Source: an uncultured Oscillospiraceae bacterium (lineage in GTDB: Bacteria; Bacillota; Clostridia; Oscillospirales; Oscillospiraceae). Taken from it: DNA of 10,361 nt. The DNA is taken from NCBI GenBank assembly GCA_900756715.1, contig CAAELC010000138.1, positions 1 to 10,361 on the forward strand. The letters are read 5' to 3'. The number at the start of each line of letters is the position of its first letter. Position 1 is the first letter of the stretch. The notes below the pieces were generated by a model. That model was not told the DNA's origin. It worked only from the letters and a program-made list of their open reading frames with translations, and searched no databases. Below are positions 1 to 6,701 of this stretch, one piece after another. Position numbers and translations under genes: made by a program.

Positions 1-907
1 AGAAAATGGACTTAATCAGACAGATGCCCATATCGGGGCCGATTTTAAACTGCATGAACATCATGGCCGCCAGACCGCCCACCGTGGTCAGGGAGCTGGC
101 GCCTATTTCGGGGATAGCCTTGCTCAGTGCAACGATGGCCGCCTCCCGGATGGGAAGGGACTGATGCTCCTCCTTGAAGCGATTGCAGAGAATCACGGCA
201 TAGTCCAAGGACAGCGCCAGCTGCAAAATGCTGGTCACAGAGTTTGAAACGAAGGATATTTTCCCCAGCAGGAAGTTGCAGCCCTGATTGACAATCATGG
301 CGGTGACGAAGGTCAGCAGCAGCACCGGCACTTCGCCGTAGGTCTGTGAGGTCAGAATCAGCACTGCCACAACGATGACGGCTACATACACCATAATCAG
401 GCTGACTTCCCGGTCGATAATCTCCTCCTCGGCATTTCCCAGCTCCGTGGAAATATACAGGTCGCGGCCTGCCAATGACTCCTTTACCCGGTCCAGCGCC
501 TCCAGACAGGCATCATTTTTTTCGTCATGGTCAAAGGTGATGGAATACAGGGCTGAGGCATCGGCGTAGTGGTCGGTTGTCTCGTCAAAATCCACCGACT
601 GCACGCCCCGGATGTCCTCCAGCTGCGCCTTCAGGCGCAGAGCCTCGTCATAGGAGATGTTGGCCACCATGGCATCGGCTGTGCCATAGGTGGTGAATTC
701 CTGCTCCATAATTTCCAGTGCCTGCTTCGTCTCCGAGGAGTTGGGCAGGTAGGTGGTCAGGTCGCTTTCCACCTCTACCCAGTTCCGGGCAAAGGCGGAA
801 AAAATCAGCGCCAGCACCGTAATCAGGAAAAACAGGTTTCGCTTATCAACAATGAAGGTGGCCAGCTTCATCATGAAGGACTGGCCCTGTTCAGGCGTTT
901 GACTCAT
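1..907 (-). CDS. MMPL/RND-family transporter, N-terminal part (cut by window edge)
   Basis: The reading frame runs without a stop from ATG at 907 to the window edge, giving 302 residues. The start follows an AAGGAGG site 6-7 bases upstream. The layout fits the MMPL/RND superfamily of proton-driven membrane transporters: a cytoplasmic N-terminus, TM1 at about residues 25-40, and a soluble extracytoplasmic domain at about 41-165. A cluster of membrane segments follows at about 167-187, 193-211, 222-241 and 265-300. The fourth segment carries LDYAVILCNRFKEE (234-247), which matches the Asp...Arg-x-x-Glu signature of this family (D235, R243, E246/E247). Substrates could be lipids, drugs or amphiphiles and cannot be told from this part. 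It is the last visible gene of the minus-strand run and starts 25 bases after the Pr6Pr stop codon, so co-transcription is likely. The second half, with the repeated domain, lies outside the window. Confidence 0.88.
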   Translation of the reverse strand, partial: MSQTPEQGQSFMMKLATFIVDKRNLFFLITVLALIFSAFARNWVEVESDLTTYLPNSSETKQALEIMEQEFTTYGTADAMVANISYDEALRLKAQLEDIRGVQSVDFDETTDHYADASALYSITFDHDEKNDACLEALDRVKESLAGRDLYISTELGNAEEEIIDREVSLIMVYVAVIVVAVLILTSQTYGEVPVLLLTFVTAMIVNQGCNFLLGKISFVSNSVTSILQLALSLDYAVILCNRFKEEHQSLPIREAAIVALSKAIPEIGASSLTTVGGLAAMMFMQFKIGPDMGICLIKSIF

Positions 908-932
908 AGACTTCCTCCTTTTCTCTTGCATC

Positions 933-1577
933 TCAGCCCATCAGGCCGCCCAGAAACACCAGCAGGCAGCCCAAAAGGAAAAATAGCCCCAGCATCCCCA
1001 GACAGCTGAGCAGGAAGTTCCGCCACCCAAGCCGTGCCAGATCCATAAAGGGATAGGGGTAAACAAGCCCTGTGTGGCCGATGGGCCGCCCACCTCTGGC
1101 CCGCAGCAGGGCAAAAGCGGTGTACAGAAGGGGCAGAAGCAGCCACCACAGAGCGCAGGCATAGGAAAGCCCTGTTTTATCCGCCAGCAGCAGCCATTGA
1201 AGAACGGCCAGCAGGGGGGCGGCATAGTGTACGCAGATGTTGCCGAAATTCCCGCCGAAGTCGGCGAATTTCTTTCCCCTCCGCTTGGCATCCGGCACCA
1301 GAACAAAATGATAGACCAGATGGGTTACCCACACACACAGCGCCATGGAGCAGGACACGCGCACATCCGTCAGAAAACCGTACAGCGCTCCGCCGGGCCG
1401 GAAGCAGGCCAGAAACAGAAGCAGCTGATAAACAATCAGCAGAAGGTTGCTGAGATTGGTATAAAAGCAGAACATACCGGCCCGGATGCGCCCGGTCTGC
1501 AGCAGGCGGGAGTGCAGCAGCAGTCCCACGCCGTCCAGCAGGCCCAGCACCAGCGCCGACCATTGCAAGGTTGTCAT
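933..1577 (-). CDS. Pr6Pr family integral membrane protein
   Basis: A 214-residue, very hydrophobic protein with about six predicted membrane segments. It carries family-like signatures: FYTNLSN (38-44) in the second helix, conserved-looking histidines at 86 and 90 followed by VP (94-95), H117 and P121 in VHYAAPLL, and YPYPFMDL (173-180). These match the Pr6Pr (six predicted transmembrane) family, related to FAR-17a/AIG1-like proteins. In animals that wider group includes lipid-ester hydrolases; I know of no established bacterial function. Its ATG overlaps the stop codon of nfo as ATGA (1574-1577), a usual sign of translational coupling, and the MMPL transporter follows. The last residues are a glycine/leucine-rich helix ending close to the C-terminus. 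Family assignment is fairly secure; the role is unknown. Confidence 0.82.
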   Translation of the reverse strand: MTTLQWSALVLGLLDGVGLLLHSRLLQTGRIRAGMFCFYTNLSNLLLIVYQLLLFLACFRPGGALYGFLTDVRVSCSMALCVWVTHLVYHFVLVPDAKRRGKKFADFGGNFGNICVHYAAPLLAVLQWLLLADKTGLSYACALWWLLLPLLYTAFALLRARGGRPIGHTGLVYPYPFMDLARLGWRNFLLSCLGMLGLFFLLGCLLVFLGGLMG

Positions 1578-2413
1578 CGCATTTCACCCTCCATGGCCCG
1601 CAGCAGGGCAATCTCCTTTTCATAGCCCGGCAGCTCGTTGGGTGTTTCCAGCACCATAGGAAGCCCCCGCAGAGCCGGGTGGTTCACAATGGCGCGGAAG
1701 GTGTCAAGTCCCAGATACCCCTCGCCGATTCTGGCATGGCGGTCTTTGTGGGCGCCGGCGGGGTTCATGCTGTCGTTCAGATGCAGCGCTTTCAGACGGG
1801 ACAGACCGATTACCCGGTCAAATTCTGTCAGTACGCCGTCCAGATCGTGGACAATATCGTAGCCGCCGTCGGAAACATGGCAGGTGTCCAGACACACGCC
1901 TATTTTCTCCGGCAGTGTCACCCGGTCCAGAATTTCCCGCAGCTCCTGAAACCGGCCGCCTATCTCGGTGCCCTTTCCGGCCATGGTCTCCAGCAGCACG
2001 GTGGTGTGCTGCTCCGGCTTGACAATGGCGTTGAGCGTGTCGGCAATCTGGCCGATGCCAATCTCCGCGCCCTGCCCGGTGTGGCTGCCGGGGTGGAAGT
2101 TGTAATAATTCCCCGGCAGATACTCCATCCGCAGCAGATCATCCGCCATAGTCATCCGGGCAAATTCCCGGGTGTGCTCATCCTTGGAGCAGGGATTGAT
2201 GGTGTAGGGGGCGTGGGCCACCAGCGGGCCGAAGTCATGCTCCCGCAGCAGCTGCACAAGCGCCTGAGCGTCCGCCGGGTCAATGGCCTTGGCCCGGCTG
2301 CCCCGGGGATTGCGCGTGAAAAACTGAAAGGTGTTTGCGCCGATGGACAGCGCGGTCTGTCCCATGGAAAGAAAACCGCCGGAGGCGGAGAGATGGCAGC
2401 CGATAGATAGCAT
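1574..2413 (-). CDS. nfo: Endonuclease IV (AP endonuclease, deoxyribonuclease IV)
   Basis: This enzyme cuts the DNA backbone 5' of abasic sites in base-excision repair and also removes blocked 3' ends. The 279-residue length is normal for the AP endonuclease 2 family. The full set of three-zinc ligands can be read: H67 (HAPY), H107 and H111 context (NFHPGSH), E142 (LLETMAGKG), D176 and H179 (CLDTCH), H211 (HLNDS), D224 and H226 (KDRHARIGEG), and E256 (LETPNE). The N-terminal HLSASGG motif is also present, so the enzyme should be active. ATG at 2413 is preceded by AAGGAG (2427..2422), which overlaps the stop codon of the upstream phosphoesterase gene. The stop overlaps the start of the Pr6Pr gene by ATGA. 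It is therefore the second gene of a packed minus-strand operon. Confidence 0.97.
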   Translation of the reverse strand: MLSIGCHLSASGGFLSMGQTALSIGANTFQFFTRNPRGSRAKAIDPADAQALVQLLREHDFGPLVAHAPYTINPCSKDEHTREFARMTMADDLLRMEYLPGNYYNFHPGSHTGQGAEIGIGQIADTLNAIVKPEQHTTVLLETMAGKGTEIGGRFQELREILDRVTLPEKIGVCLDTCHVSDGGYDIVHDLDGVLTEFDRVIGLSRLKALHLNDSMNPAGAHKDRHARIGEGYLGLDTFRAIVNHPALRGLPMVLETPNELPGYEKEIALLRAMEGEMR

Positions 2414-2425
2414 AAGCAGAACTCC

Positions 2426-2890
2426 TTAAATCCGGAAGGTGGAGCAGTCCACCTTGTCAGAGGTGATGGTGAGGATGCCGTAGGTGGCGGGGGTTCCCCG
2501 GCCCACCGAGCCGGGATTCATGACCCAGAGAGAGCCGTCAAAATCCACTGCCGGCCGGTGGGTGTGGCCGAAAAGCAGAATGTCTGCCCCGGCCTCCCGG
2601 GCGGCACACACGGCGGACATTGCGCCGCTTTTTACATGCCGGGTGTGCCCATGCATCATCAGGATGCGCACGCCGCTGTATTCCGTCAGCACCTCCGGCT
2701 GATCCAGCGATCCCCAGTCGCAGTTGCCGGGCACGGTCTGCATGGGAATCGCCGGATACTGCCGGTGCAGCGCCTCCGCGTCCGACAGGCAATCTCCCAG
2801 ATGTAAAACGGCATCCGGCTGGGCAAGCTCCACGCAGCGAACCATGGCGTCCACATTGCCATGGGAATCAGACAAAACCAGAATGCGCAT
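2426..2890 (-). CDS. YfcE/MJ0936-type metallophosphoesterase
   Basis: A 154-residue calcineurin-like phosphoesterase of the small YfcE/YsnB/MJ0936 group, phosphodiesterases whose physiological substrate is mostly undefined. The di-metal site is complete: D8 and H10 (SDSHGN), D33 (HLGD), N56 (PGNCD), H80 (MMHGH), and H109 and H111 (FGHTHRP). NPGSVGRG at 125-132 is the usual C-terminal signature. The frame is open further upstream, to 2959, but MRILVLSDSH is the family's N-terminus. ATG at 2890 has a GAGGT site 9 bases upstream, and the predicted transcript begins near 2918, which excludes the longer form. It is the first gene of the minus-strand run, with 12 bases to nfo. The pairing with an AP endonuclease is suggestive of nucleic-acid or nucleotide processing, but that is inference. 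Confidence 0.93.
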   Translation of the reverse strand: MRILVLSDSHGNVDAMVRCVELAQPDAVLHLGDCLSDAEALHRQYPAIPMQTVPGNCDWGSLDQPEVLTEYSGVRILMMHGHTRHVKSGAMSAVCAAREAGADILLFGHTHRPAVDFDGSLWVMNPGSVGRGTPATYGILTITSDKVDCSTFRI

Positions 2891-2924
2891 ATAAGTTACC
2901 TCACAAGTCATTTTAAGCGAAAAT

Positions 2925-2953
2925 ATTATAACAGACAGTGGTTGAATATTCAA
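2925..2953 (-). promoter_or_regulatory. Promoter of the phosphoesterase-nfo operon
   Basis: Reading the minus strand, -35 TTGAAT (2953..2948), a 17-bp spacer and a perfect -10 TATAAT (2930..2925). The predicted start of transcription is near 2918, giving a leader of about 28 bases before ATG at 2890. The -35 directly abuts the -35 of the opposite promoter. Confidence 0.7.
2942..2953. repeat. 12-bp perfect palindrome made of two abutting -35 boxes
   Basis: TTGAATATTCAA reads the same on both strands. Its left half is the plus-strand -35 and its right half is the minus-strand -35. It could also be a dimeric repressor or activator site; I do not recognise it as a known operator. Confidence 0.8.
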
Positions 2954-2970
2954 ATGCAATCCTTTACAAT
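2942..2970 (+). promoter_or_regulatory. Promoter of the Smr-hydrolase genes
   Basis: On the plus strand, -35 TTGAAT (2942-2947), a 17-bp spacer and -10 TACAAT (2965-2970). The predicted start is near 2977, giving a leader of about 21 bases before ATG at 2998. It is the mirror partner of the minus-strand promoter. Confidence 0.65.
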
Positions 2971-2997
2971 AAATGCAGGAAAATGGGGGTGATGTTT

Positions 2998-3243
2998 ATG
3001 CAGCCGGGCATTCTGGAAATCGACCTGCACGGCAAAAACCGGTATCAGGCCCGGATCACGGTAGATGCGGCACTGCGCCGGGCAGGCGGCGGAACCTACC
3101 GGATTCGCTGCATTCACGGCTACCATGGCGGCAGCATTCTGCGGGATATGCTCCGGGAGGAGTATGCCGGGCATCCCCGGGTGCTGCGGCTGGAAACCGG
3201 CCTTAGCCCGGGCAGCACGGATCTGGTGCTGCGGGAATTTTAA
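2998..3243 (+). CDS. Small stand-alone Smr-domain protein
   Basis: An 81-residue protein made almost entirely of one Smr (small MutS-related) domain. It has the IDLHG motif (8-12), a central helix, then IHGYHGGSILRDML (39-52) in place of the usual IHGxGxGxLR loop, and a short C-terminal strand. Smr domains bind nucleic acid, and some have nicking or RNA endonuclease activity in MutS2 and in eukaryotic proteins. The job of single-domain bacterial versions is poorly defined. Starts at 2938 (GTG), 2983 and 2992 are also in frame. ATG 2998 is preferred because GGGGGTGAT lies just upstream (2985-2993) and the predicted transcript begins near 2977, leaving no room for the earlier starts. The hydrolase gene follows after 26 bases on the same strand. 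Confidence 0.82.
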   Translation: MQPGILEIDLHGKNRYQARITVDAALRRAGGGTYRIRCIHGYHGGSILRDMLREEYAGHPRVLRLETGLSPGSTDLVLREF

Positions 3244-3269
3244 CGGATTTTTTGCGGAGGAACCAAGTT

Positions 3270-4097
3270 ATGATACAGAAAAATACACTCAGAATTGCGC
3301 AGGTGCAGATGTCTGTCACCCGGAATAAAGACGAGAACATTCACCGCGCCGCCCGGATGATCCGGCAGGCGGCAGAGCAGGGAGCAGAGCTTGCGATGCT
3401 GCCGGAGATGTTCTGCTGTCCCTATGAAAACGCGGCCTTCCGCCCCTATGGCGAGGCAGAGGGCGGGCCTGCCCAGCAGGCTCTGTCCGCGCTGGCCGGT
3501 GAGTTGGGAATCTGGATTGTGGGCGGCTCGGTGCCGGAGCTGGAGAATGAAAAAGTTTACAATACCTCTTATGTCTACGATTCGTCCGGGCGTCAGGTGG
3601 CCCGCCACCGGAAAATGCACCTGTTTGACATTGATGTGGAGGGCGGTCAGCGCTTTATGGAGTCGGATACGCTTTCCCCGGGAAACGAGGTTACGGTGTT
3701 TGACACGCCTTGGGGCCGGATGGGCCTTTGTATCTGCTTTGACCTGCGGTTTGAGGAACTGAGCCGCCTGATGACGCTGCAGGGCGCGCAGATAATCCTG
3801 ACCCCGGCGGCCTTCAATATGACCACCGGCCCCGCCCACTGGGAGCTGCTGTTCCGGCAGCGGGCGGTGGATAACCAGCTGTTCACCGTGGGCACATCTC
3901 CGGCCCGGGACGAGGCGGGCAGCTATGTGGCGTGGGGCCACTCCATTGTCTGCGATCCGTGGGGCAGTGTCATCCGCCAGTGCGGGGCGGGGGAGGAGCT
4001 TGCCGTAACGGACCTTGACCTGACGCGGATTGCCGCCGTCCGGCGGCAACTGCCCATTCTTTCTGCCCGGCGGACGGATGTGTATCAGCTGCGCTAA
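3270..4097 (+). CDS. Carbon-nitrogen hydrolase, Nit2/omega-amidase-like
   Basis: A 275-residue nitrilase-superfamily amidase. The Glu-Lys-Cys catalytic triad is visible: E46 (LPEMF), K115 (HRKMHLFDID) and C156 (CICFDLRF). The downstream block FNMTTGPAHWELL (182-194), then RAVDNQ and SPARDE, closely resembles Nit2 omega-amidase. That enzyme hydrolyses the terminal amide of alpha-ketoglutaramate or alpha-ketosuccinamate to the keto acid and ammonia. ATG at 3270 has GGAGG at 3256-3260. An in-frame TTG at 3252 would lie in front of that site and is unlikely. It sits between the Smr gene (26-base gap) and an aminotransferase 98 bases downstream. Omega-amidases are known partners of glutamine or asparagine transaminases, so a shared pathway is plausible. 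Other amide substrates cannot be excluded. Confidence 0.9.
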   Translation: MIQKNTLRIAQVQMSVTRNKDENIHRAARMIRQAAEQGAELAMLPEMFCCPYENAAFRPYGEAEGGPAQQALSALAGELGIWIVGGSVPELENEKVYNTSYVYDSSGRQVARHRKMHLFDIDVEGGQRFMESDTLSPGNEVTVFDTPWGRMGLCICFDLRFEELSRLMTLQGAQIILTPAAFNMTTGPAHWELLFRQRAVDNQLFTVGTSPARDEAGSYVAWGHSIVCDPWGSVIRQCGAGEELAVTDLDLTRIAAVRRQLPILSARRTDVYQLR

Positions 4098-4138
4098 AAA
4101 AATGCCGGAAGCCGTCGTTTCCGTCTTGCGGCTCCGGC
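4096..4138 (-). terminator. Terminator-like hairpin facing the minus strand
   Basis: GCCGGAAGCCG (4104-4114) pairs with CGGCTCCGGC (4129-4138): ten base pairs with one bulged base and a 14-base loop. On the minus strand the stem is followed by A then seven T (4102..4096), the form of an intrinsic terminator. On the plus strand no T-run follows, so it should not end the hydrolase transcript efficiently. No minus-strand gene lies immediately to its right. Its right arm overlaps the aminotransferase -35 box. Confidence 0.5.
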
Positions 4139-4155
4139 CCCGGGCGTGCTATAAT
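4126..4155 (+). promoter_or_regulatory. Likely aminotransferase promoter
   Basis: TTGCGG (4126-4131), an 18-bp spacer and perfect TATAAT (4150-4155). The predicted start is near 4162, about 34 bases before ATG at 4196. The -10 is consensus; the -35 matches only its TTG part and lies inside the hairpin described just upstream. Confidence 0.6.
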
Positions 4156-4195
4156 GGCGGCGAAGCATTTATCTGATTCTAAGGAGGAACCGACA

Positions 4196-5473
4196 ATGAA
4201 GCACTACAGCGACATGACCCTGCAGGAGCGGCAGGCGGAATACGCCGTCGTGAAGCAGGAGTTTGAAAACAAAAAGGCTCTTGGCCTGAAGCTGAATATG
4301 GCCCGCGGCAAGCCCAGCACACAGCAGCTGGATATGGTAACGGATCTTCTTTCCGTTCTCTCCAAGCCTGAGGATTTCGTAACCGAAAGTGGCATTGATG
4401 TCCGCAACTATGGCGAGGTTTCCGGCATTCCCGAAGCGAAGGCTCTGTTTGCGGACATTCTGGGCTGCAAGCCCCAGCAGGTGTTTGTGGGCGGCAATGC
4501 AAGCCTTCAGCTGATGTATGATGTGGTGGCCAAGGCCTATACCAACGGCCTGCTCCACAGCGAAAAGCCCTGGAGCAAGCTGGACACGGTGAAGTGGCTG
4601 TGCCCCGCGCCCGGCTATGACCGGCATTTCAAGGTGACGGAGTCCTTCGGCATGGAGCTGCTTACGGTTCCCATGACGGAAAACGGCCCTGACATGGATG
4701 TGGTGGAAAAGCTCATTCAGGACCCGGCTGTGAAGGGCATGTGGAATGTGCCCAAGTATTCTAACCCCGACGGCATCGTCTACTCGGACGAGACCATCCG
4801 CCGCATTGCCGCCATGAAGCCTGCTGCGCCGGACTTCATGCTCATGTGGGACAATGCATATTGCATTCACGAGTTTGACGGGGACTTTGTTCCCTTCCGG
4901 GATATTCTCGCCCTGTGCGCCGAAAACGGCAATGCCGACATGGTGTACGAGTTTGCTTCCACCAGCAAGGTTACCTTCCCCGGTGCGGGCGTGGCCGTGA
5001 TGGCTTCCAGCGAAGATAATCTGGCCTACCTTACCAAGATCATCAACATTCAGACCATCGGCTTCGATAAAATCAACCAGCTGCGTCATGTGCGCTACCT
5101 GAAGGACAAGGAGCATACGCTGGCCCTGATGCGTCGTCACGCGGCTATCCTCGCGCCTAAGTTCCATGCCGTGCTGGATGCGCTGGACAGTCAGCTTGCT
5201 CCTCTGGGTCTGGGCAGCTGGAAGCGGCCCACCGGCGGATACTTTGTCTCTTATGACGCCATGCCCGGCACGGCCAAGCATGCGCTGGCGCTGTGTAAGG
5301 AGGCGGGCGTCACCATGACAGGCGCCGGCGCCACCTTCCCTTATGGGGTGGACCCGGCCGATTCCAATATCCGCATTGCGCCCTCCCTGCCCCCGGTGGC
5401 GGAGCTGCAGCAGGCCATGGATATTTTCTGCTGCTGCGTGAAGCTGGCGGCGCTGGAAAAGCTGGGCGTCTGA
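4196..5473 (+). CDS. Aspartate aminotransferase-like PLP enzyme (PF12897 type)
   Basis: A 425-residue fold-type I aminotransferase that moves amino groups between amino and keto acids using pyridoxal phosphate. The N-terminus (LNMARGKPS, 33-41) and overall length match the aspartate-aminotransferase Ic/PF12897 group rather than standard AspC. Visible residues are N190 (YSNPDG), D219 and Y222 (MWDNAY) for cofactor binding, K258 in STSKVTFPG as the Schiff-base lysine, and R393 (NIRIAPS) for the substrate carboxylate. ATG 4196 has AAGGAGGA at 4181-4188. An in-frame ATG at 4154 overlaps the -10 box and cannot be on the main transcript. It has its own promoter and ends before a strong terminator, but may also receive read-through from the hydrolase gene. 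Donor and acceptor specificity cannot be read from sequence alone; aspartate/glutamate is the default, glutamine or asparagine a context-based alternative. Confidence 0.92.
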   Translation: MKHYSDMTLQERQAEYAVVKQEFENKKALGLKLNMARGKPSTQQLDMVTDLLSVLSKPEDFVTESGIDVRNYGEVSGIPEAKALFADILGCKPQQVFVGGNASLQLMYDVVAKAYTNGLLHSEKPWSKLDTVKWLCPAPGYDRHFKVTESFGMELLTVPMTENGPDMDVVEKLIQDPAVKGMWNVPKYSNPDGIVYSDETIRRIAAMKPAAPDFMLMWDNAYCIHEFDGDFVPFRDILALCAENGNADMVYEFASTSKVTFPGAGVAVMASSEDNLAYLTKIINIQTIGFDKINQLRHVRYLKDKEHTLALMRRHAAILAPKFHAVLDALDSQLAPLGLGSWKRPTGGYFVSYDAMPGTAKHALALCKEAGVTMTGAGATFPYGVDPADSNIRIAPSLPPVAELQQAMDIFCCCVKLAALEKLGV

Positions 5474-5505
5474 TTGGCCTGCCTTCCATCAGGATAAAGA
5501 AAACC

Positions 5506-5544
5506 AAAGCTGCCCCTCCGGGTTCTCCGGAGGGGCAGCTTTTT
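5506..5544 (+). terminator. Strong intrinsic terminator after the aminotransferase
   Basis: A perfect 16-bp stem (5506-5521 with 5527-5542), a 5-base loop GTTCT, and a run of five T (5540-5544) whose first three bases are also the foot of the stem. The stem is GC-rich. On the minus strand it is followed by TTTGG and more T, so it may also stop transcription coming from the convergent gene at 5598. Confidence 0.92.
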
Positions 5545-5562
5545 CCTGTATGCAGGTATGCA

Positions 5563-5580
5563 AATCCCCGGCCGGGGATT
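5563..5580. repeat. 18-bp perfect palindrome between convergent genes
   Basis: AATCCCCGGCCGGGGATT is its own reverse complement. As RNA it gives a 7-bp stem with a GGCC loop. On the minus strand it lies 17 bases past the stop of the EEP gene and is followed by a weak TTTGC stretch. It may be a weak terminator or 3'-end stabiliser for that gene, or a protein site. Confidence 0.6.
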
Positions 5581-5597
5581 CGGTGTATTCCGCCGGT

Positions 5598-6674
5598 TTA
5601 TTGGGGCCTCAGCGTGAATGTCATGGTCACCGGATTGTGGTCGGAATAGGCAAACCCTGTGTCAATGACCGTTGCCTGCTGCACGGACACATTGTCCGAC
5701 ACCAGAAATCCGTCCACAGTTACCACATACTGTCCCTCGTGGTAGGGTGCGTCGGCATTCCGGCAGCTGGGCACCGGGTTTTCCGTGTCAAGCGGAGGAA
5801 CCAGCGTCAGATTTTTCCCCTGAAACAGCTCCTCCGGCAGCGGCTGCGCCCAGGTATATTCCCCGGCGCTGTTGCCGAATATTTCCTCGGGGTTGCCCAG
5901 AAGGTCCTTGTTGAAGTCGCCGCCGCACACGCAGTAGTTGCCTTTTTCGTATTCACTCTGCATGTCGGCCAGCAGCATTTCCATCTGTTCAATCGCAATG
6001 GTGCCGTCGGAGGTGTAGGCAGACAGGTGCACGGCATACAGCACCAGCTCCTTGCCGTTGTCCACCGGCACCCGGCTGACGGTATAGCAGCGATCCAGAT
6101 CCACCAGCTTCATCACGCTCTGCTCGATGGGCAGGCTGCGCCGCAGGGAGGAGGCGATGGGTACGGAAGAAAAGGTCATCAATCCGGAAACCGAGGCTCC
6201 GTGGGGCTGGGTCAGGGGCCAGAACAGGAAGGGGGAGTCATAATTCTGCCCCCAGACGGAGCTGTAGCCTGTCAGCGCCTGCCGCAGCAGGGCGGCCTCG
6301 TCCCGGTGATAGCTGCGGGTAGAGCCGGCATCCACTTCTTCCACAAAGTAGAAATCTGCATGCAGGTTCTTCAGTACATCTGCGATGTTCGCCAGATTCT
6401 GGTCCAGCCGTTCTTTCGACCATGCCCAGGATTCTGTGCCGCCATCCATAAAGAAGCTGTAATCTGCCTCATATGCACCAAAGCCGATGTTATATGACGC
6501 CACGGTGTATGCCTGTCCCGCCTGAGCCGCCGCAGCAGAGGCGGTTCCCTCCGCTGTCAGTGTCAGGTTATCATCTATGCGGTGATAGTCAATGAATACA
6601 TAGGCCACATACCCTAAAATTACAAGCACCAGTGCCAGTAGCACGCAGCCAATGATTTTCCATGCTTTTTTCAT
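5598..6674 (-). CDS. Membrane-anchored endonuclease/exonuclease/phosphatase-fold protein
   Basis: A 358-residue protein with a lysine-containing N-terminus and one membrane segment at about residues 6-27. The rest is an EEP (DNase I / exonuclease III / sphingomyelinase-like) domain, presumably outside the cell. Core residues are present: N62 (SYNIGF), E113 (FVEEVD), H216 (YAVHLSAY), D253 and N255 (GGDFNKD), D321 (TVDGFLVS), and D345 and H346 (YSDHNP). These predict a metal-dependent phosphodiester or phosphomonoester hydrolase; the substrate (nucleic acid, phospholipid or inositol phosphate) is not evident. ATG 6674 has AAGGAG 6 bases upstream and gives a classic signal-anchor. An in-frame ATG at 6734 is upstream of the predicted transcription start. 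It is a single-gene unit, divergent from the rhomboid operon and convergent with the aminotransferase gene. Confidence 0.88.
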   Translation of the reverse strand: MKKAWKIIGCVLLALVLVILGYVAYVFIDYHRIDDNLTLTAEGTASAAAAQAGQAYTVASYNIGFGAYEADYSFFMDGGTESWAWSKERLDQNLANIADVLKNLHADFYFVEEVDAGSTRSYHRDEAALLRQALTGYSSVWGQNYDSPFLFWPLTQPHGASVSGLMTFSSVPIASSLRRSLPIEQSVMKLVDLDRCYTVSRVPVDNGKELVLYAVHLSAYTSDGTIAIEQMEMLLADMQSEYEKGNYCVCGGDFNKDLLGNPEEIFGNSAGEYTWAQPLPEELFQGKNLTLVPPLDTENPVPSCRNADAPYHEGQYVVTVDGFLVSDNVSVQQATVIDTGFAYSDHNPVTMTFTLRPQ

Positions 6675-6701
6675 ACCTGTCTCCTTCGTCGTGGGGAATG
6701 G

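Noticed and set aside
3240..4049. Open frame of 269 codons on the minus strand across the hydrolase gene
   Set aside because: Same reason: a complete nitrilase-family triad is on the plus strand, and the antisense product looks like nothing known.
4169..5281. Long open frame of 370 codons on the minus strand across the aminotransferase gene
   Set aside because: It is antisense to a clear PLP enzyme with all key residues, its translation is low-complexity and His/Gly/Arg-rich with no family motif, and it has no ribosome site. It is a by-product of GC-rich codon use.
5550..6497. Open frame of 315 codons on the plus strand across the EEP gene
   Set aside because: The EEP domain on the minus strand has every core motif. 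The plus frame starts inside the intergenic palindrome region without a ribosome site.
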